NCBI GenBank assembly: GCA_020881915.1
Contig: JAJFPB010000006.1
Span: 4,092,001 to 4,156,000, forward strand
DNA: 64,000 nt
Direction of reading: 5' to 3'
Source: Paramyrothecium sp. XJ0827
Lineage: Eukaryota; Ascomycota; Sordariomycetes; Hypocreales; Stachybotryaceae
Part shown: positions 22,936 through 35,000 of the stretch, piece after piece
How the letters are laid out: each line of letters starts with the position of its first letter
Numbering within the stretch: the first letter of the stretch is position 1
Position numbers and translations under genes: made by a program
Notes under the pieces: generated by a model
Seen by the model: the letters and a program-made list of their open reading frames with translations, nothing else
Told to the model about the DNA's origin: nothing
Databases searched by the model: none

Positions 22936-24063
22936 GATTTCAGTTTTGGGTTTAGACTTAGAGATTGCTATGTGTATCTCTTCGTTCAATACGTTCTGCG
23001 CAGCTAGTCATGTCTTCTTCAACAGTTGAGATCTTCCGCTGACTACCGTAGCCACCAAGCCTCCTACGCAGAAAACACGTACTCCTCAACACCTCGATAT
23101 TCTTGTGGTGTGTTGCATTCCGCACCATTACTATCACATCGTCCAGCGCCAGCGCTAACCCCCAAATTATGTTGCACAACTGGGCGCATGTAACAAGTCA
23201 TTTGCATCTTCGTAAGGCTGACAGAAGATTCATTTCGGCTCTAGCAGAAACCCGTCAAATGGGCTGTCACTGTTCAAGTGAGGGACTTTTGCCAGCACAC
23301 CATCATTTCTCATCTTGACGATCCGTTTAGCCGGTCAGCCGCCTGGTGGATAGCGGCAGTCATCCTTTTAAGGGACTTTGGGACGCCACACACTTATGTT
23401 TCAAGCTTGCACGGCTCAAACACATCTGATTGGCAGGTGGTGTAGGAGATTGATCCATAAAGCGCATTGTAATACCAAAACGGCACATACCTCCGCTCGC
23501 CCTGTTCTCTGCATCCCCCCGAGTTTGTGGACGGATCAGCAATCCAACCAACAGAAATCTATGGAACCAGGCACCAGAAGAAAGATGACGAGTTTTGAGC
23601 TGCAGAGGACAATCTCATTTTACGGCTCTACGCGCGGTTGATCTCACATAAGTTGGATATTTCGCGCCCCCAAACACCAAAAGAGTAATGGGCGTTTACG
23701 CCACTGCGCTTTCAGCGCACGAAGGTGTGCAGACAATTTGTCTTCACCTCCCCCTCTTGGCCTAATGGTAACACGCACTTATCACCCTATCTGGTAAGAA
23801 TTCTCTTGATAGCCTACTGGGCTGCCTGTTACATGTGCGGTGGCGCACTAAGGCCAAGCACCAAAGACGGGCGTGTAGACGCAACCGAAACTCCTAGCCG
23901 TGAGGGAATATGATTTGGATACATCATTGTGCATTTCCCTGTAAACATACACTACCAGGCCTCCCGATAACTCCTCCACCTGCGCTAACCTGCTAAAGGT
24001 TTACGGTGTCCGGTTTTTCTTGCTCAGCCCGGTCCTCGGATGAAGCCCGTTCAATCTGTATAA
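22936..24063. other. PKS promoter and spacer
   Basis: About 1.1 kb between the PKS start and the end of the rhodopsin-like gene. The stretch 23720-23900 has T- and C-rich patches. No protein family is recognised in any frame. Confidence 0.45.
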
Positions 24064-25533
24064 TCATACCCCCCTGTAGTGTTGTGGCATCTCTATCACT
24101 CTCGGCACGCTACTTTCACTTGTGCGTTCTTTGGCCTCAAAGTGTGTTGTGACTGTGATGCCTCCTTCTCGGCCCTGCAGCTGTTCCGTCGACTCGGTCG
24201 TCTTGACGCGCCAATCACGCAGAGGTATGGTTGGTTGGTGAACTGTTGTCTTGTCGCTTTCAAAACCTGCTTGCCCCGAAGTATTGGTCTGGCGGGGAGA
24301 GTTCCCCTTTGAGGAGACCCCTGACCAGGATAAGACCGAAAATAGAGCCTTTCCGAGTATGTCGACCTCGCGAAAGATCTTGGGGATGCAGGGGGTGCAT
24401 AGGACAAGTATGATACATGTCAATTCTGCCAGGCACCACAGTGCCACAGAAGCTATCCGATAGGATGAATCCTTGTCTGTCAAGAACTTTGCACTCTGGA
24501 CAAGACGAAAACAAGCGAAAATGGTTGCCCTGCTTTGTGAATTAGCAAATGTCACCCAAACTGAAACGGAGGCTACTTACATCAAACCAAGCGAGAATAA
24601 CAAGGAAATGCTTATCTTTTTTTGCAGAGGCATATTCAGGCTCCAGATAACATTTAGAGGGAGGACCAGAATAACAATATCGGACACAACATTGAATCCT
24701 GAGGAACTGATGTCCAAGGCTGCTGTGTTGATACACTTTCCTGGCACGAGTTTGTTCCAGTAGTGCTCACGTGGCTGGCAGGCAAAAATTCCGGCCAACA
24801 CGGCTGCTGCATAGAATAAACTATTGACCCAAAGAATGATCTGGCTAATGATCTATAGCACTGTGAGCTTTGATTCAGATTAGCTCAGGCGGGCTTGCTC
24901 TTACTGTAAACCATTTGCCAACGCCATGGGGTGCAAAAATGTGTATCCAGTCCAATAGCACGGCTGCTTTGAAGCACAAGATGGCGACGCCGTAGAAAGT
25001 TGCACCAAGGTGAACAGACTACTAGATTAGCTATTTCCATTACCGGGGAACGGCTTGAAAACCTACGTAAGTCAGGCTAACGGTATTTCTAACACGGATC
25101 TCCCACAGGTGAACGAAGATCCCATGATGGCGGATCATGTAGAGCATATTGACGACGTACGCAACCAGTAGAACCTAGCCATCGGTCAGCATCTTCTCTC
25201 CCAAGGGTTTTGCCCATATGAATTGGCCTTACATATCCGCAGAGCGCAAGCACTAGCCCAGGTTAGAATTGCCAGATTTGACGCAAGGATCTGTGACTTA
25301 CCATCTTCCAGCCGGACTTTGCGAATGACAAATATGCGCGAATAGGCTCTGATAGCGATTGCAACTGTAGCAATCACAAGACAAAGGATATTGACTGCTC
25401 GACCAAGTCCGTTCTTGTTTCCGGGGTTATCCAGATCGACCTTGCCACCGCCCGGCCGTGGCATGACTGCCCCGTCGAGAATCCATTCTTGCAGCTCAGG
25501 TGACAGCTCTTGGAACTTCTCTATGAGACTCAT
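24064..25533 (-). CDS. rhodopsin-like seven-helix membrane protein (fungal family)
   Basis: Integral membrane protein of the fungal rhodopsin-domain family (Rhodopsin_fung, related to PTH11-like receptors). ATG 25533 opens the first exon, which ends at VRLEDG before a GTAAGT donor. About five introns break the gene. Seven hydrophobic segments can be followed: ILCLVIATVAIAIRAYSRI; LLVAYVVNMLYMI; GVAILCFKAAVLLDW; ILWVNSLFYAAAVLAGIFAC; VVSDIVILVLPLNVIWSL; ISISLLFSLGLM joined to ATIFACFRLV; and ALWCLAELTCIILVLC. The family's cytosolic tail follows, about 100 residues, Ser/Thr-rich. The last exon ends at 24064. Function is unknown, and retinal binding is not implied by the name. Such genes often lie beside PKS genes. 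It is divergent from the alpha-oxoamine synthase, so both may share control. Confidence 0.8.
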
Positions 25534-26166
25534 GGTCTATTCCTTGACTAAACCTTACAGATAGAATCCAACGTGGAGACAACGTGCTAGGGTGGCACCC
25601 GATTCTCCTTTATAGTATGATGCGGCACGGATTGTCGACAATGTTCACTAGAATGATTCAAGTAAGTCTCAGCGGTGGCGCGTGGGCACGATATAATTGG
25701 CTGCTGGATCGAAAGTGGTGGTGTGCCACGTCCTTTCGGCAGAATCCTTCACGGCTGAGGTGCTCGGCATGGCTGCTCTCGTCAGCATGTGGCGGCAAGT
25801 GGACCGTTCGAGGAGGGATATGCAAGCCGTGAAACAAGAAATTCGTGCCACCAATCTATAAATACTAATCCGAGCACAAGGCTAGAGGCGTTGGCAAGCA
25901 TGTAACACACCTGAAGCATTGTGGTTCGGGGCTGTCTTGATTGGTGGTAGCTCTCTACTAATATGGCTCTTCGACTGCTTGGCTGCGAATGACGGAACTC
26001 ATTTCCAGGTGTCCTGTAGTGGAGCTATGCTATGATATCAAGAAGCTCCCGGTTGTATTGACGAGCCATCTGTAAACCGTTCATTATACATCATTGCCAG
26101 TGTCGCAGCCATAATCCTTCATCACAATTCAATTCCCAAAGCCCATACCTGCACTTATCCTTAATC
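25534..26166. other. divergent promoter region
   Basis: About 630 bp between the rhodopsin-like gene (minus) and the alpha-oxoamine synthase (plus). No gene, repeat or clear palindrome is seen. The final 60 bases before 26167 are pyrimidine- and A-rich, as in fungal leaders. Confidence 0.45.
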
Positions 26167-27655
26167 ATGTCGTACTCTGAGAAAGTACTCAAGCAATGGG
26201 TGAAGGAGCACCGTCTCCAAGGGCCTTCCATGGCGGATAAACCTGCCTTTTACCGCAACCTAGAGCAATCCCTAGATGCCCGTCGTCAGGGACAGTACCT
26301 GTTTGGGCTGAAACCCCGATGGGACGATGATGTGGCTGACTTTACCACTTGCGACTTTCTTTCTCTCTCACGTTCCGGAAGGATTCGTGAGGGCCTCTTG
26401 GCTGAACTTGCCAGTCACCCCGACTTCGACCATAGCGCCTCTGGCTCGCGAGTGCAGTACGGCAATTATGACTACCTCAACGAGGTGGAGCAGGAGATTG
26501 CAGATTTCCATGGGGCAGAAAAGGCTTTCCTGACCCAGTCGGGCTTCGCCGCTAATGTCGCCGTCCTCTCCGCTGTTCCGTTGCCCCAGGACGCCATCGT
26601 CTACGACGAGCTCGTACACGCGAGCAGCCATGAAGGATTTCACCTGAGCCTCGCGGAACATAAGCTGTCCTTTCGACACAACGACCCTGACGCCTTGAGA
26701 GATGTCTTGGTGTCTCTCAAGACTAGGTATCCGGTTTTTGAAGCTGGTACCAGGTCTATTCTCATCTGCCTCGAGTCCATTTACAGCATGGACGGCGACG
26801 TATGTCTCCTGAGGGAGCTCGTTCAGGTGGCCAAGGAAGAATTCCCGCTAGGTAACGCTCAGTTCATTGTCGACGAGGCTCACAGCATTGGCATTGTCGG
26901 AGAGAACGGAGTAGGGCTTGTATCGATGCTTGGGCTCGAAAAGGAGATTGCCATCCGAGTGCACGTCGCGAGCAAAGCCCTGGGATCCATAGGAGGTGAG
27001 TCCCTAAGCAGTCTCTTCTTCCCATGCTAATTATGCTTCAAGGCATGATCCTCTGCAATGACACAGTGCGTTACATGATATTGAACAATTCGCGAGCCAT
27101 GGGCACTAGCTGCGCTCCGTCTTTCCCCATGGTCGCGGCGATTCGTGCAGGGATACATCTACTCAGAAGCGGAGCCACGCGGGAGGTTTGTTGGGAACTA
27201 CCTTCACATTACTTTCGCTCACATATTTGTAGGCACAAGAGACCATTCAGCGAAACGTCAAGCATTTCTTTGAGACAATCACCAGCAACCCCGTCTGGGA
27301 CGAGGCAGTAGACGCAGGCTTGCTGGACATTCCCATCCTTGAAGATTGGGAGGAGCGCCCCTTTCAGACACACATCGTGCCGCTACGGACCCGCCCAGGA
27401 CACGAGCGCTTCTTGTTCTTCCAGCTGCTCCTCAACAAGATGAATGCGTACCCCATGGCATTCCCCATCGTTCCCAAAGGGCAATCCCGCCTGCGGCTCG
27501 TGTTCCATGCACACAACACAAATGCACAGGTCGAGGCACTGGCCTTCACGATCTGCGCATGGGCCCAGGAGATGCTCGATATCGCCAAGCAGGACACGGG
27601 CAACGCACTGCCAAGCGCGGCACGGCAGGCATTGGCCATGCAGATCCAGGCCTAA
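26167..27655 (+). CDS. PLP-dependent alpha-oxoamine synthase (class II aminotransferase family)
   Basis: Enzyme of the KBL/BioF/serine palmitoyltransferase group, which joins an acyl thioester to an amino acid with loss of CO2 to give a 2-amino ketone. Exons 26167-26995, 27043-27185 and 27233-27655 give 464 aa. Family motifs in order: SGSRVQYGNYDYLNEVE (substrate-entry region), TQSGFAANVAVLSAV, DELVHASSHEGFHLSLAEHK with its PLP-stacking His, FRHNDPDAL, VDEAHSIGIVGENGVG, and HVASKALGSIGG with the Schiff-base Lys at about residue 270. There is no N-terminal transmembrane helix, so this is a soluble, compact form, unlike the longer SPT-like enzymes of the fumonisin and sphingofungin pathways. 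The C-terminus lacks a peroxisomal SKL-type signal, which makes the biotin enzyme less likely. Its place beside a PKS without a release domain points to chain release. Confidence 0.9.
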
Positions 27656-28103
27656 GCGGGGGATTGGGGGCGGAAGCGGCTGAACAGAGATGTGCACAAT
27701 GCAGCAAGTTGTTTCTGAATCGGGTGAGATTGCGACATAAGGGTGTTGGTTAGCATACAATGAGAACGGAAGCACACAGGCACCCTCCTCGTTCTGAAGG
27801 ACTTTGGGACTCGGTTGCAGTGCTTGCATTCATCTGTCGGCGCTGCATTCTCATCACCTTTACGCCCGCAATATCAGAGCGAAATATGCAAGCCATCAAG
27901 TCTAGACTCCAAACACCGTCCAAAAAAAAAATAGCTCAGCTTCAGTTACAAGGGATAATAGTGAACTACTGCTCAGCGTTTCATCGATGCGACGCTGTGT
28001 TCCACTACACTGGGCAGCTTCTGCAGCCCTGTGTGACACCTAGAGTACCGGTTGATGCTCTTCCACCACTGCATGCATGTAAGCCTGTGGCGCAGTCCTC
28101 CGC
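27656..28103. other. intergenic, convergent 3' region
   Basis: About 450 bp between the convergent ends of the alpha-oxoamine synthase and the SDR. It contains a ten-base A run near 27923. An open frame crosses it on the plus strand, but it looks random and overlaps the SDR in antisense. Confidence 0.5.
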
Positions 28104-29431
28104 TCAGTCTCGGCTCTGCAGGGCAGGGACTTTGGTCTTCAGCTCGTCCATGATTTCCGTCCAAGCCAAGAACTGGAGCTTTCTTGCCGTACTGCTTGTC
28201 ACGTTGCGCTGCGTTTTGGCAAGCCTTGTGTCGCTTAGTAGGTATACAATCATGTTGATCGGAGAGACTCTTACCCAAGGTATTGTTCATGCGTCAGCCA
28301 GGCGATGGAGAACCGCCCCTTCAACGCAGGGTTAGTAGAGTGTCTCACTATGGAACATTGATGTGCGCTTACATGCTCTTCTTGGCGTCTTGTCGCTGCG
28401 GTGACGTAAAACCGCGCCCCGAAATCTGCAGACTTGCCCGCTGACCAAAAGTACGTGAGCACGCCAATCTTTAGGAAGCAAGACATACTCGATGTCGCAC
28501 GTCCGATGTTTGTTCGGACAAACCCGGGGCAGACACTGTTGACGATGACCTGCGGGCTGCATGTTCTGCGTTAGTCGACGCAATACCAGGTGAAGAGAGT
28601 AGCTCATACCTGCCATCGGAACCTAATGCGAGTTTACTGATTTCTTCGATTGCGTACATGACAAGCAGCTTGCTTTCGGCGTACATTGGCTTCGCGGACG
28701 GATACCAGAAGGGCCAGTTCTCCTTGCTATTGAAATGCTGTAACAGCCCTTCTTTCTCTGCCCATTCCTGCCAATGCGTGGTATTGGCGTATAAATGATC
28801 GCGGGAAGTGACGAAAACGAGATGAGCAAGCGACTGCCTCCGTGCATGTAGCTCTTTCATCCAGTCCAGCAAAAGGAGGCCCAGCAAAGTTGTACTTAGG
28901 ACATTGACCTGAATTGTCTGCTCCCTGATCCAGAATCAGACTGGCAGCCCAGGACCAGAACGGGATGAGCACTTACCAGCCGTCTGGGCTGAGACCAAAT
29001 CGAGCAGCGACACTTCCAGCGTTGAGGATGGCAACATCCAGTCCACCGCGCTCAGAAAATTCCAGTCTCAATTTGTCTACCAAGCTTAGGCATGAGGCGT
29101 AGACACTCATATCAAGCTCCATGACCCTGACTTTGTGTTTTCCTGCCACTCTTGCATCTGCCTCGATCTTTTTCTTGGCATCCTCGCCAAGAGGCAGAGA
29201 CCGGGAGGTAATGATGACTTCAGCACCTAACCTGGCGAAGTGCGTAGCAGCAGCAAGACCAAGCCCAGAGGTGCCTCCCGTAACAAGCACGACCTGTCCT
29301 TCATAATAGTTGGCGGGAGGGAGCGGTTCTGGCACGAAACGGCCAAGTAAACGACGACGCGACACGTAGAAAATCATGGTGTTCTCGTCCAGTGCTCCGG
29401 GATCTGTACGCAGTTGGTTGGGCTGATGCAT
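28104..29431 (-). CDS. short-chain dehydrogenase/reductase
   Basis: NAD(P)H-dependent oxidoreductase of the classical SDR family, about 340 aa, resembling retinol-dehydrogenase-type fungal SDRs. ATG 29431 opens the frame; ATG 29377 (MIFYVSRRRLL) is an alternative. The cofactor motif is VTGGTSGLGLAAATHF (TGX3GXG), with ITSRS after the second strand. AILNAGS is the NAG motif. The catalytic residues are Ser in FVTSRDH and Tyr-x3-Lys in MYAESKLL. The segment VNSVCPGFVRTNIG is the usual post-catalytic loop. Five exons are inferred. One intron removes GTATGA..TGCAG after ALGSDG, and the last exon ends in a basic, helical tail at 28104. The gene is divergent from the amidase with under 200 bp between. 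It may reduce the 3-ketone that the alpha-oxoamine synthase leaves, as the ketoreductases of sphinganine-analogue clusters do; this is inference. Confidence 0.86.
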
Positions 29432-29521
29432 TGACTTTATAGGGGGTCACCTTTTCCCCACGCCCAGTGATTCGTCCGTGCATGGTAGTCTACGGCCTGT
29501 CACTGCTGTAGCTTGATCTCC

Positions 29522-29535
29522 TTATAACGTTATAA
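29522..29535. promoter_or_regulatory. palindromic TATA-like element in the SDR/amidase promoter
   Basis: The perfect 14-bp palindrome TTATAACGTTATAA lies near the middle of the 193-bp gap between the SDR and the amidase starts. Each arm reads as a TATA-like box in the direction of one gene (TATAAAG on the plus strand). This could drive both genes from one core. No direct evidence. Confidence 0.45.
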
Positions 29536-29624
29536 AGTGTGACCTCACCCCGCTGACTGCGCAAGAAGGGCTTCCCAGCCAGCAAGCAGCACCACAAGCA
29601 GCGCGACACGGGACAATTGAGACC

Positions 29625-31574
29625 ATGTCGCTCGTCAGCAGATCGAACTATCCGGACCCAGTCCAATTGTGGGTTTGAGACTCAATTCCGACGTGCGGCC
29701 AACTAACAATTGCAGGATCGCGAAGCCAACTGGGTTCCAACGGAGCCGAAATCCTCGACTGTCACGGTGGTTTCTGGTCATTCTAGCCGTCTTGTAAGTG
29801 CAGAAGCGCGTGGTTGAGGTAGCAACTGACGGTCCAGGATCGAAAACATTGGCTATCTCAGGCGATATCTGTGGCGTAATGCTGGATTCGGTGCCTTGCG
29901 GAACATTAGCCAGCACATCAATCACCTAGAACCTCGCTACGATCCTACCGTTTTCCCAAGGGATCCCAGCTCATCCAACGACAGTGAAGACGACGCCACC
30001 GCAGCGAACGCACCGAAGCCTCACGCACACGGGCGATACTCTGTTGCGCACTATCGCCACCTCTTCCTCACCGGGTCTCTTACCCCGTCACAGCTTGTCG
30101 ACAATATCCTTCCATTGATCCGCCGCGATACAAAGCCGCCGGGCAAACATTCCACGGCATGGATTGAGGTTCAAGTCGATCTCATCACTCAAGCCGCGAA
30201 AGAGTCCACGAAGAGATATAAAGAGAAGAGATCTTTGGGCCAGTTGGACGGTATCCCGGTGGCTGTCAAGGACGCTTACCATGCAGAGGGCTACAAGACA
30301 ACGCTCGGCTCCGCTTTCGACTTCACTTTGACAGATGCAGATGGAAACGCAGTCGACAGTTGGTGTGTCAAGAGGCTTAGAGAGTCGGGAGCCATCATAC
30401 TCGGTAAAGTGACAATGCATGAATTCGGAATGGGTGAGTGATGGAGTCAACCCTGCAGCTCAAGAGTCGCGTACAATATCTGACCAGCCTAGATACGTCT
30501 GGAGTGAACATCACGTACGGCACGCCGCGAAACCCTTACAACAGTCAGTATTACACAGGTGGAAGCTCATCAGGATCTGCGTATGCTGTTGCCGCTGGCT
30601 TGGTTCCGGTCGCCCTTGGCACAGACGGCGGAGGCAGCATCCGCATTCCGTCGTCTTTTTGCTCCGTGTTTGGCCTAAAGCCGACCCATGGCCGCCTATC
30701 CTATCGTCCGGGTCGGAACCCCTGCAGCACTTTGGAAGTGAATGGTCCAATTGCCACGGATGTCCAGTCTCTTGCGTCCATATTCTCGGTGCTCAGCCAG
30801 CCAGATGAGCAGTCTGGCTTCACAACACTACCGAAGGGGCTGCATGAAGCTGACCGGCCCAAAATTATTGGACTACCCGAATCTTGGTTTCGAAAGGCTG
30901 ACTCAGGAGTCCAGGCTGTGTGTCAAGCAGCGATCGATCAGCTTGTCAAGCTTAAGGGCTACACCGTCGTGCCTATCGAGATTCCATTTGTTACAGAAGG
31001 CCAGGTTGCGCACGCTATGACGATACTCACTGATGCCTCCACGGGAATCGGCGATAATTCACCTCTGATCTCCCCGTCAAACCGTGTATTCGCAGCAATA
31101 GGACGCACAACGCCGGCCACAGACTACTTGCTGGCTCAGAAGTTACGTCAGGCTTTGATGCAGCACCTTGCCTACCTCTGGCAGCAGCATCCAGGCATGG
31201 TCATCCTGACGCCCACAACTGTCTGTGCCGGCTGGAGAATCTTGTCAGACTCTGAGCTGGAGAAGGGTATCAACAGCGGAAACAAAACTATGGAAACCAT
31301 GGAATATGTATGGCTGGCTAACCTTTGTGGGAATCCGAGCCTCAGTGTCCCAGCAGGCTACGTCGTGCCAGAGGGGCAAGATGGGGAGGGCGAGCCAGCG
31401 GGACCGGACGTCGAGGGCAAAGTACCCGTGGGGTTAATGGCGCTGGGCGAGTGGGCGCGAGAGGATGTCTTGTTACAGTTTGGTTTTGACGTGGAGGAAG
31501 TAGTGGGAGGACAGGTTCATGCGCCAGAATGGGTGGACTTATTGAATACGGAGGCAGACCAAGGCGAGGAATGA
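29625..31574 (+). CDS. amidase-signature hydrolase with N-terminal membrane anchor
   Basis: Serine hydrolase of the amidase signature family, 599 aa. Exons 29625-29668, 29716-29793, 29838-30433 and 30493-31574 close on codon count. The N-terminus carries a hydrophobic helix (WFLVILAVLIENIGYL, about residues 30-46), followed by basic residues, as in membrane-bound fatty acid amide hydrolases. The catalytic Lys is in IPVAVKDAYH. The Gly/Ser core is YTGGSSSGSAYAVAAGL (cis-Ser), and the nucleophile region is GTDGGGSIRIPSSF. The C-terminal third is the usual amidase domain, with a terminal acidic tail. Substrates could be an N-acylated amino-alcohol, a primary amide or an ester. Its membrane anchor and its neighbours suggest a lipid-like amide. 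Divergent from the SDR and probably co-expressed with it. Confidence 0.88.
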
Positions 31575-32068
31575 AAGGGCAACCGTTCAAAAAGATGAGC
31601 CGGACACGACGCATGTCTGTGAAGTCGCTCTTTATCAGACTCAATTCCAGCTATTGGTATGAGCAGATTCTGTTGAGATTATTTGACAGAGTGATCGAGG
31701 TCATTGCGAGTTTTGAAGTCTTACGGTTTGCAATATTGGTGACTAACCATAGAAGACGGCTTGCTACACTTCATGTTCCAGAGGCACCACCAAGGTGTGT
31801 TATCATACTTTCTATTGTATATGATGTACTACCATGTTCTTCCGTATCTCTCACCAGCATATTCGACTGCAATCAACTGGGCTTCTGTGGTACCAAGCTG
31901 GGCCTTCAACAACCCTTGAAGAACACGTTGCAGCATCTCCATGATAAATATGTGAAATGCCACCGCTTGTATAGAGCAGAGTGTTATTGCTTGATAATAT
32001 CAAATCTATTTCTACAATCTTGTGCCAACACCATGACAAAATTAACAAATTACCCGCATCTAAAGGCA
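31575..32068. other. intergenic, convergent 3' region
   Basis: About 490 bp between the amidase stop and the ABC transporter stop, which converge. No gene or repeat recognised. Sequence is AT-richer than the coding parts on each side. Confidence 0.5.
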
Positions 32069-35000
32069 CTAAGCAGCTCTATCCAAGGATTGGGCCTCAC
32101 ACATCTTATAGTACTGCCCACCCTTTTGCATGAGCGCCGTATGCGTTCCATATTCTGCAATTCTACCATCCAAAAAGACGAAAATGCAATTTGCGTCCTT
32201 GATGGTGGACAGACGATGCGCGACAGCGATAGTAATTCGTTTCTTGCTGGCTGCAGCTTCAGCCAATGCCTCTTGAACAATCTTTTCACTCTCTGTATCG
32301 AGCGCTGATGTAGCCTCATCAAGCAGAAGAATTTCGGGATCGCGTATCAAGGCTCTCGCAATGGCTATGCGTTGGCGCTGGCCCCCGGACAGCGAAAGAC
32401 CCCGTGAACCACACTGCGTATCAAGCCCCTCGGGCAGGGAGGCAATGAAGTCGTAAATGTTCGCCTGCTTGCATGCCCTAATAACGATTTCCTCTGTGAG
32501 ATTATCTGGCTGTTGGAAGCCTAAGGAAATGTTCTCACGAATGGTGCCTTGGTAAAGTGTTGGCTCCTGCTGCACGAGGGCAGTACGTGCACGGTAAAGG
32601 CGTGGGTTGAGTGTTGCGACATCGTGTCCAACAAGACATATGCACCCAGAGGATGGATCGTAAAACCTTTCCAACATAGATATCATCGTGCTTTTTCCAC
32701 ATCCTGAACTGCCGACAAACGCAACGAATTCACCCGGTTGGATCCTCATTGAAATCCCACGGAGCACCTTTGAGTCGGGTCTGGTCGGGTAAGAGAACCT
32801 GATGTGATCCAAGCTCATACTTGCTAGTGAATCTGGGGGTGCCTTGTCATAGTTCTCCGGGGTTTCCGTGATAACAGGTTTCAGTGACCTGATCCAGTTG
32901 ATATAATTGCCTGCAGAAACAGCCTTGGTGATACCTACGGTCCCGGTCAATATTTGTCCCAGCAGAAACGAAAATTGCGCTTACTAGTTGTATACATGAA
33001 GAACTGGGCAGCTCCCTGGCCACTTAGGAAGACACCGACGAACACAATGTAGAATTGCCGGATTGTGTATTCGTTTAAGGACAGTAGGCGACAGCCATAC
33101 CTGCAAGCCATGTTAAGTAAGTGAATTCAGTATCCCAAGTTTAGGAGCCTACTCACCAGAATCCTAGAGCAAGAACTAACAGTTCGATGGATTGCGAAAG
33201 AGCAAACCAAAACATGGAGTGCAAAATCGAGGGAATCGAGGTCCGTACAATGTCGTTAATCTTGTGACGGTATCGCTCCAAGATTTGCCTCTCCAACGCC
33301 AAAGATGACACTGTTCGAATGGCGCCAATCGCTTCTCCTGCCAACGCTGAGCTGTCTGCAAACCTTCTGCCCGTTTCCTGGTTCAGCTTGAATTCAAGTC
33401 TGATACGTACGTACCCGGCAAAAATGAGGGAGGGAGGCCGCCAAAGACAACAATGAGGCCTAGTTTCCAACCTGTTACAACGCCGAGAATGCTGGTGGCG
33501 ATAACTTGTATGATCACGATGAAGATCAGGGAGAGATTGAAACCCATTAGCTCCTGGAGCTGAGTTGGTTGAGATGAGAGACGGCTTGTAAGAGCCCCGG
33601 TCGTATTTTCGGGTCGATCGAAGAACTGGATATCTTGAGAGAGTATGGATTCCAGCATCTCGCGGCGGTAGAAGTGAGTCATTCTCTACCCTGTGTTAGA
33701 ACCTCATGTCAGATGATAGTATGAATAGGTAACATACCTGGCTGATGAAGTTACAGAACCAGCCCAAAATAAAGTAAATGACCAAGTTGCCAATAGCAAT
33801 AATGAAGAATAACAAAGCAAAGTAATTTCCTCTGGAGCGTAGTTCCGAGCCAGATAATGCGAAGACATCCATTATTTCGGCGAGGACGAGGGCTTGGCCA
33901 GGATACACGGCACCTGTCGTGTGTCAGAATTGTCAGATAATTTAATCCATAGAGACCCACCTCCTGCAAGACACATGATAAACATCAGAAAAAGCAGCGG
34001 CCAAAGTGATTTCTGTTCGGAAAGCGACGTCCATACCACCGTCACAATGCCTTGGAGTCGCCATTTGCTGTAATCGAGTTGGGTCTGTTGCTGTATTGCC
34101 AACGAGGCACCATTGCGTTGGCTCGTTGACGTTTGAACATGGACAAGGCTTCCGTCATCAGCAGCGTCCTCATCCAAATCCGAAAGCTTCTCGCCGTTGG
34201 GGCTTTTCTGGGATTCGAGATTCTGAGCTTTTACCAAACGCGCGTATGCTCCATTCAAGTTGAGCAACTGGCTGTGGGTTCCTGACTCGCAAATTTCGCC
34301 TCTTGACATAACAACTATATTGTCGGCGTTTTGTATAGTTGCAAGCTTATGCGCAATGACAATCGTAGTCCGCCCGGTTGATGCTTGATCCAACGCTTTC
34401 TGTACCAGGCCTTCCGAATTGGGATCGAGAGCACTGGTTGCCTCATCAAGAAGGAGAATCTGGGGATTGGATATAATGGCACGTGCAATGGCAATGCGTT
34501 GCTTCTGGCCGCCGGACAGAAGGCCGGCGCGTTCGCCTACTTGGGTGTCGTAGCCCTGATGGAATTCAGTGTACAGATCTTGGAACAGCACTTCATGGCA
34601 CATACTCTGGCAGCTGGGAAACAAACTCGTGAGCATTCGACATTTTGCACGCTTCGACAACGCGATCCTTCTTCGCCTCCTCTGACGAAGCCTCACATTT
34701 CGTTCCTGTGAGCCCGTTGCAAACATTCTCAAATACAGTGCCGTTAAACAGAACTGGTTCCTGTGGGGGTTTTAGCAGCACATTATATAATCTGTGTTAT
34801 AGACAGCACCCACCTGTTGCACCATTCTAATGCGGGTTCGCAGCCAATTGATATTTAGCGCTTCGATCGCCCGCCCGTCTATGTGTATTGAACCTGAAGT
34901 TGGAGTATACCACCTCTCCAAAAGGCCAACAATGGTGGACTTGCCGCTGCCACTAGCACCCACGAGTGCAGTTGTTTTCCTTGCCGGAAACGCCAAGGTG

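Noticed and set aside
23758..23785. A-box-like sequence GGCCTAATGG
   Set aside because: No B-box or cloverleaf partner follows within tRNA distance.
26167..27655. Reading the PLP enzyme as biotin BioF
   Set aside because: Not excluded, but the lack of a peroxisomal C-terminus and the setting beside a PKS without a release domain make a pathway role more likely.
27760..28335. Open frame of 191 codons on the plus strand
   Set aside because: No recognised motif, low-complexity composition, and it runs antisense over the last exons of the SDR.
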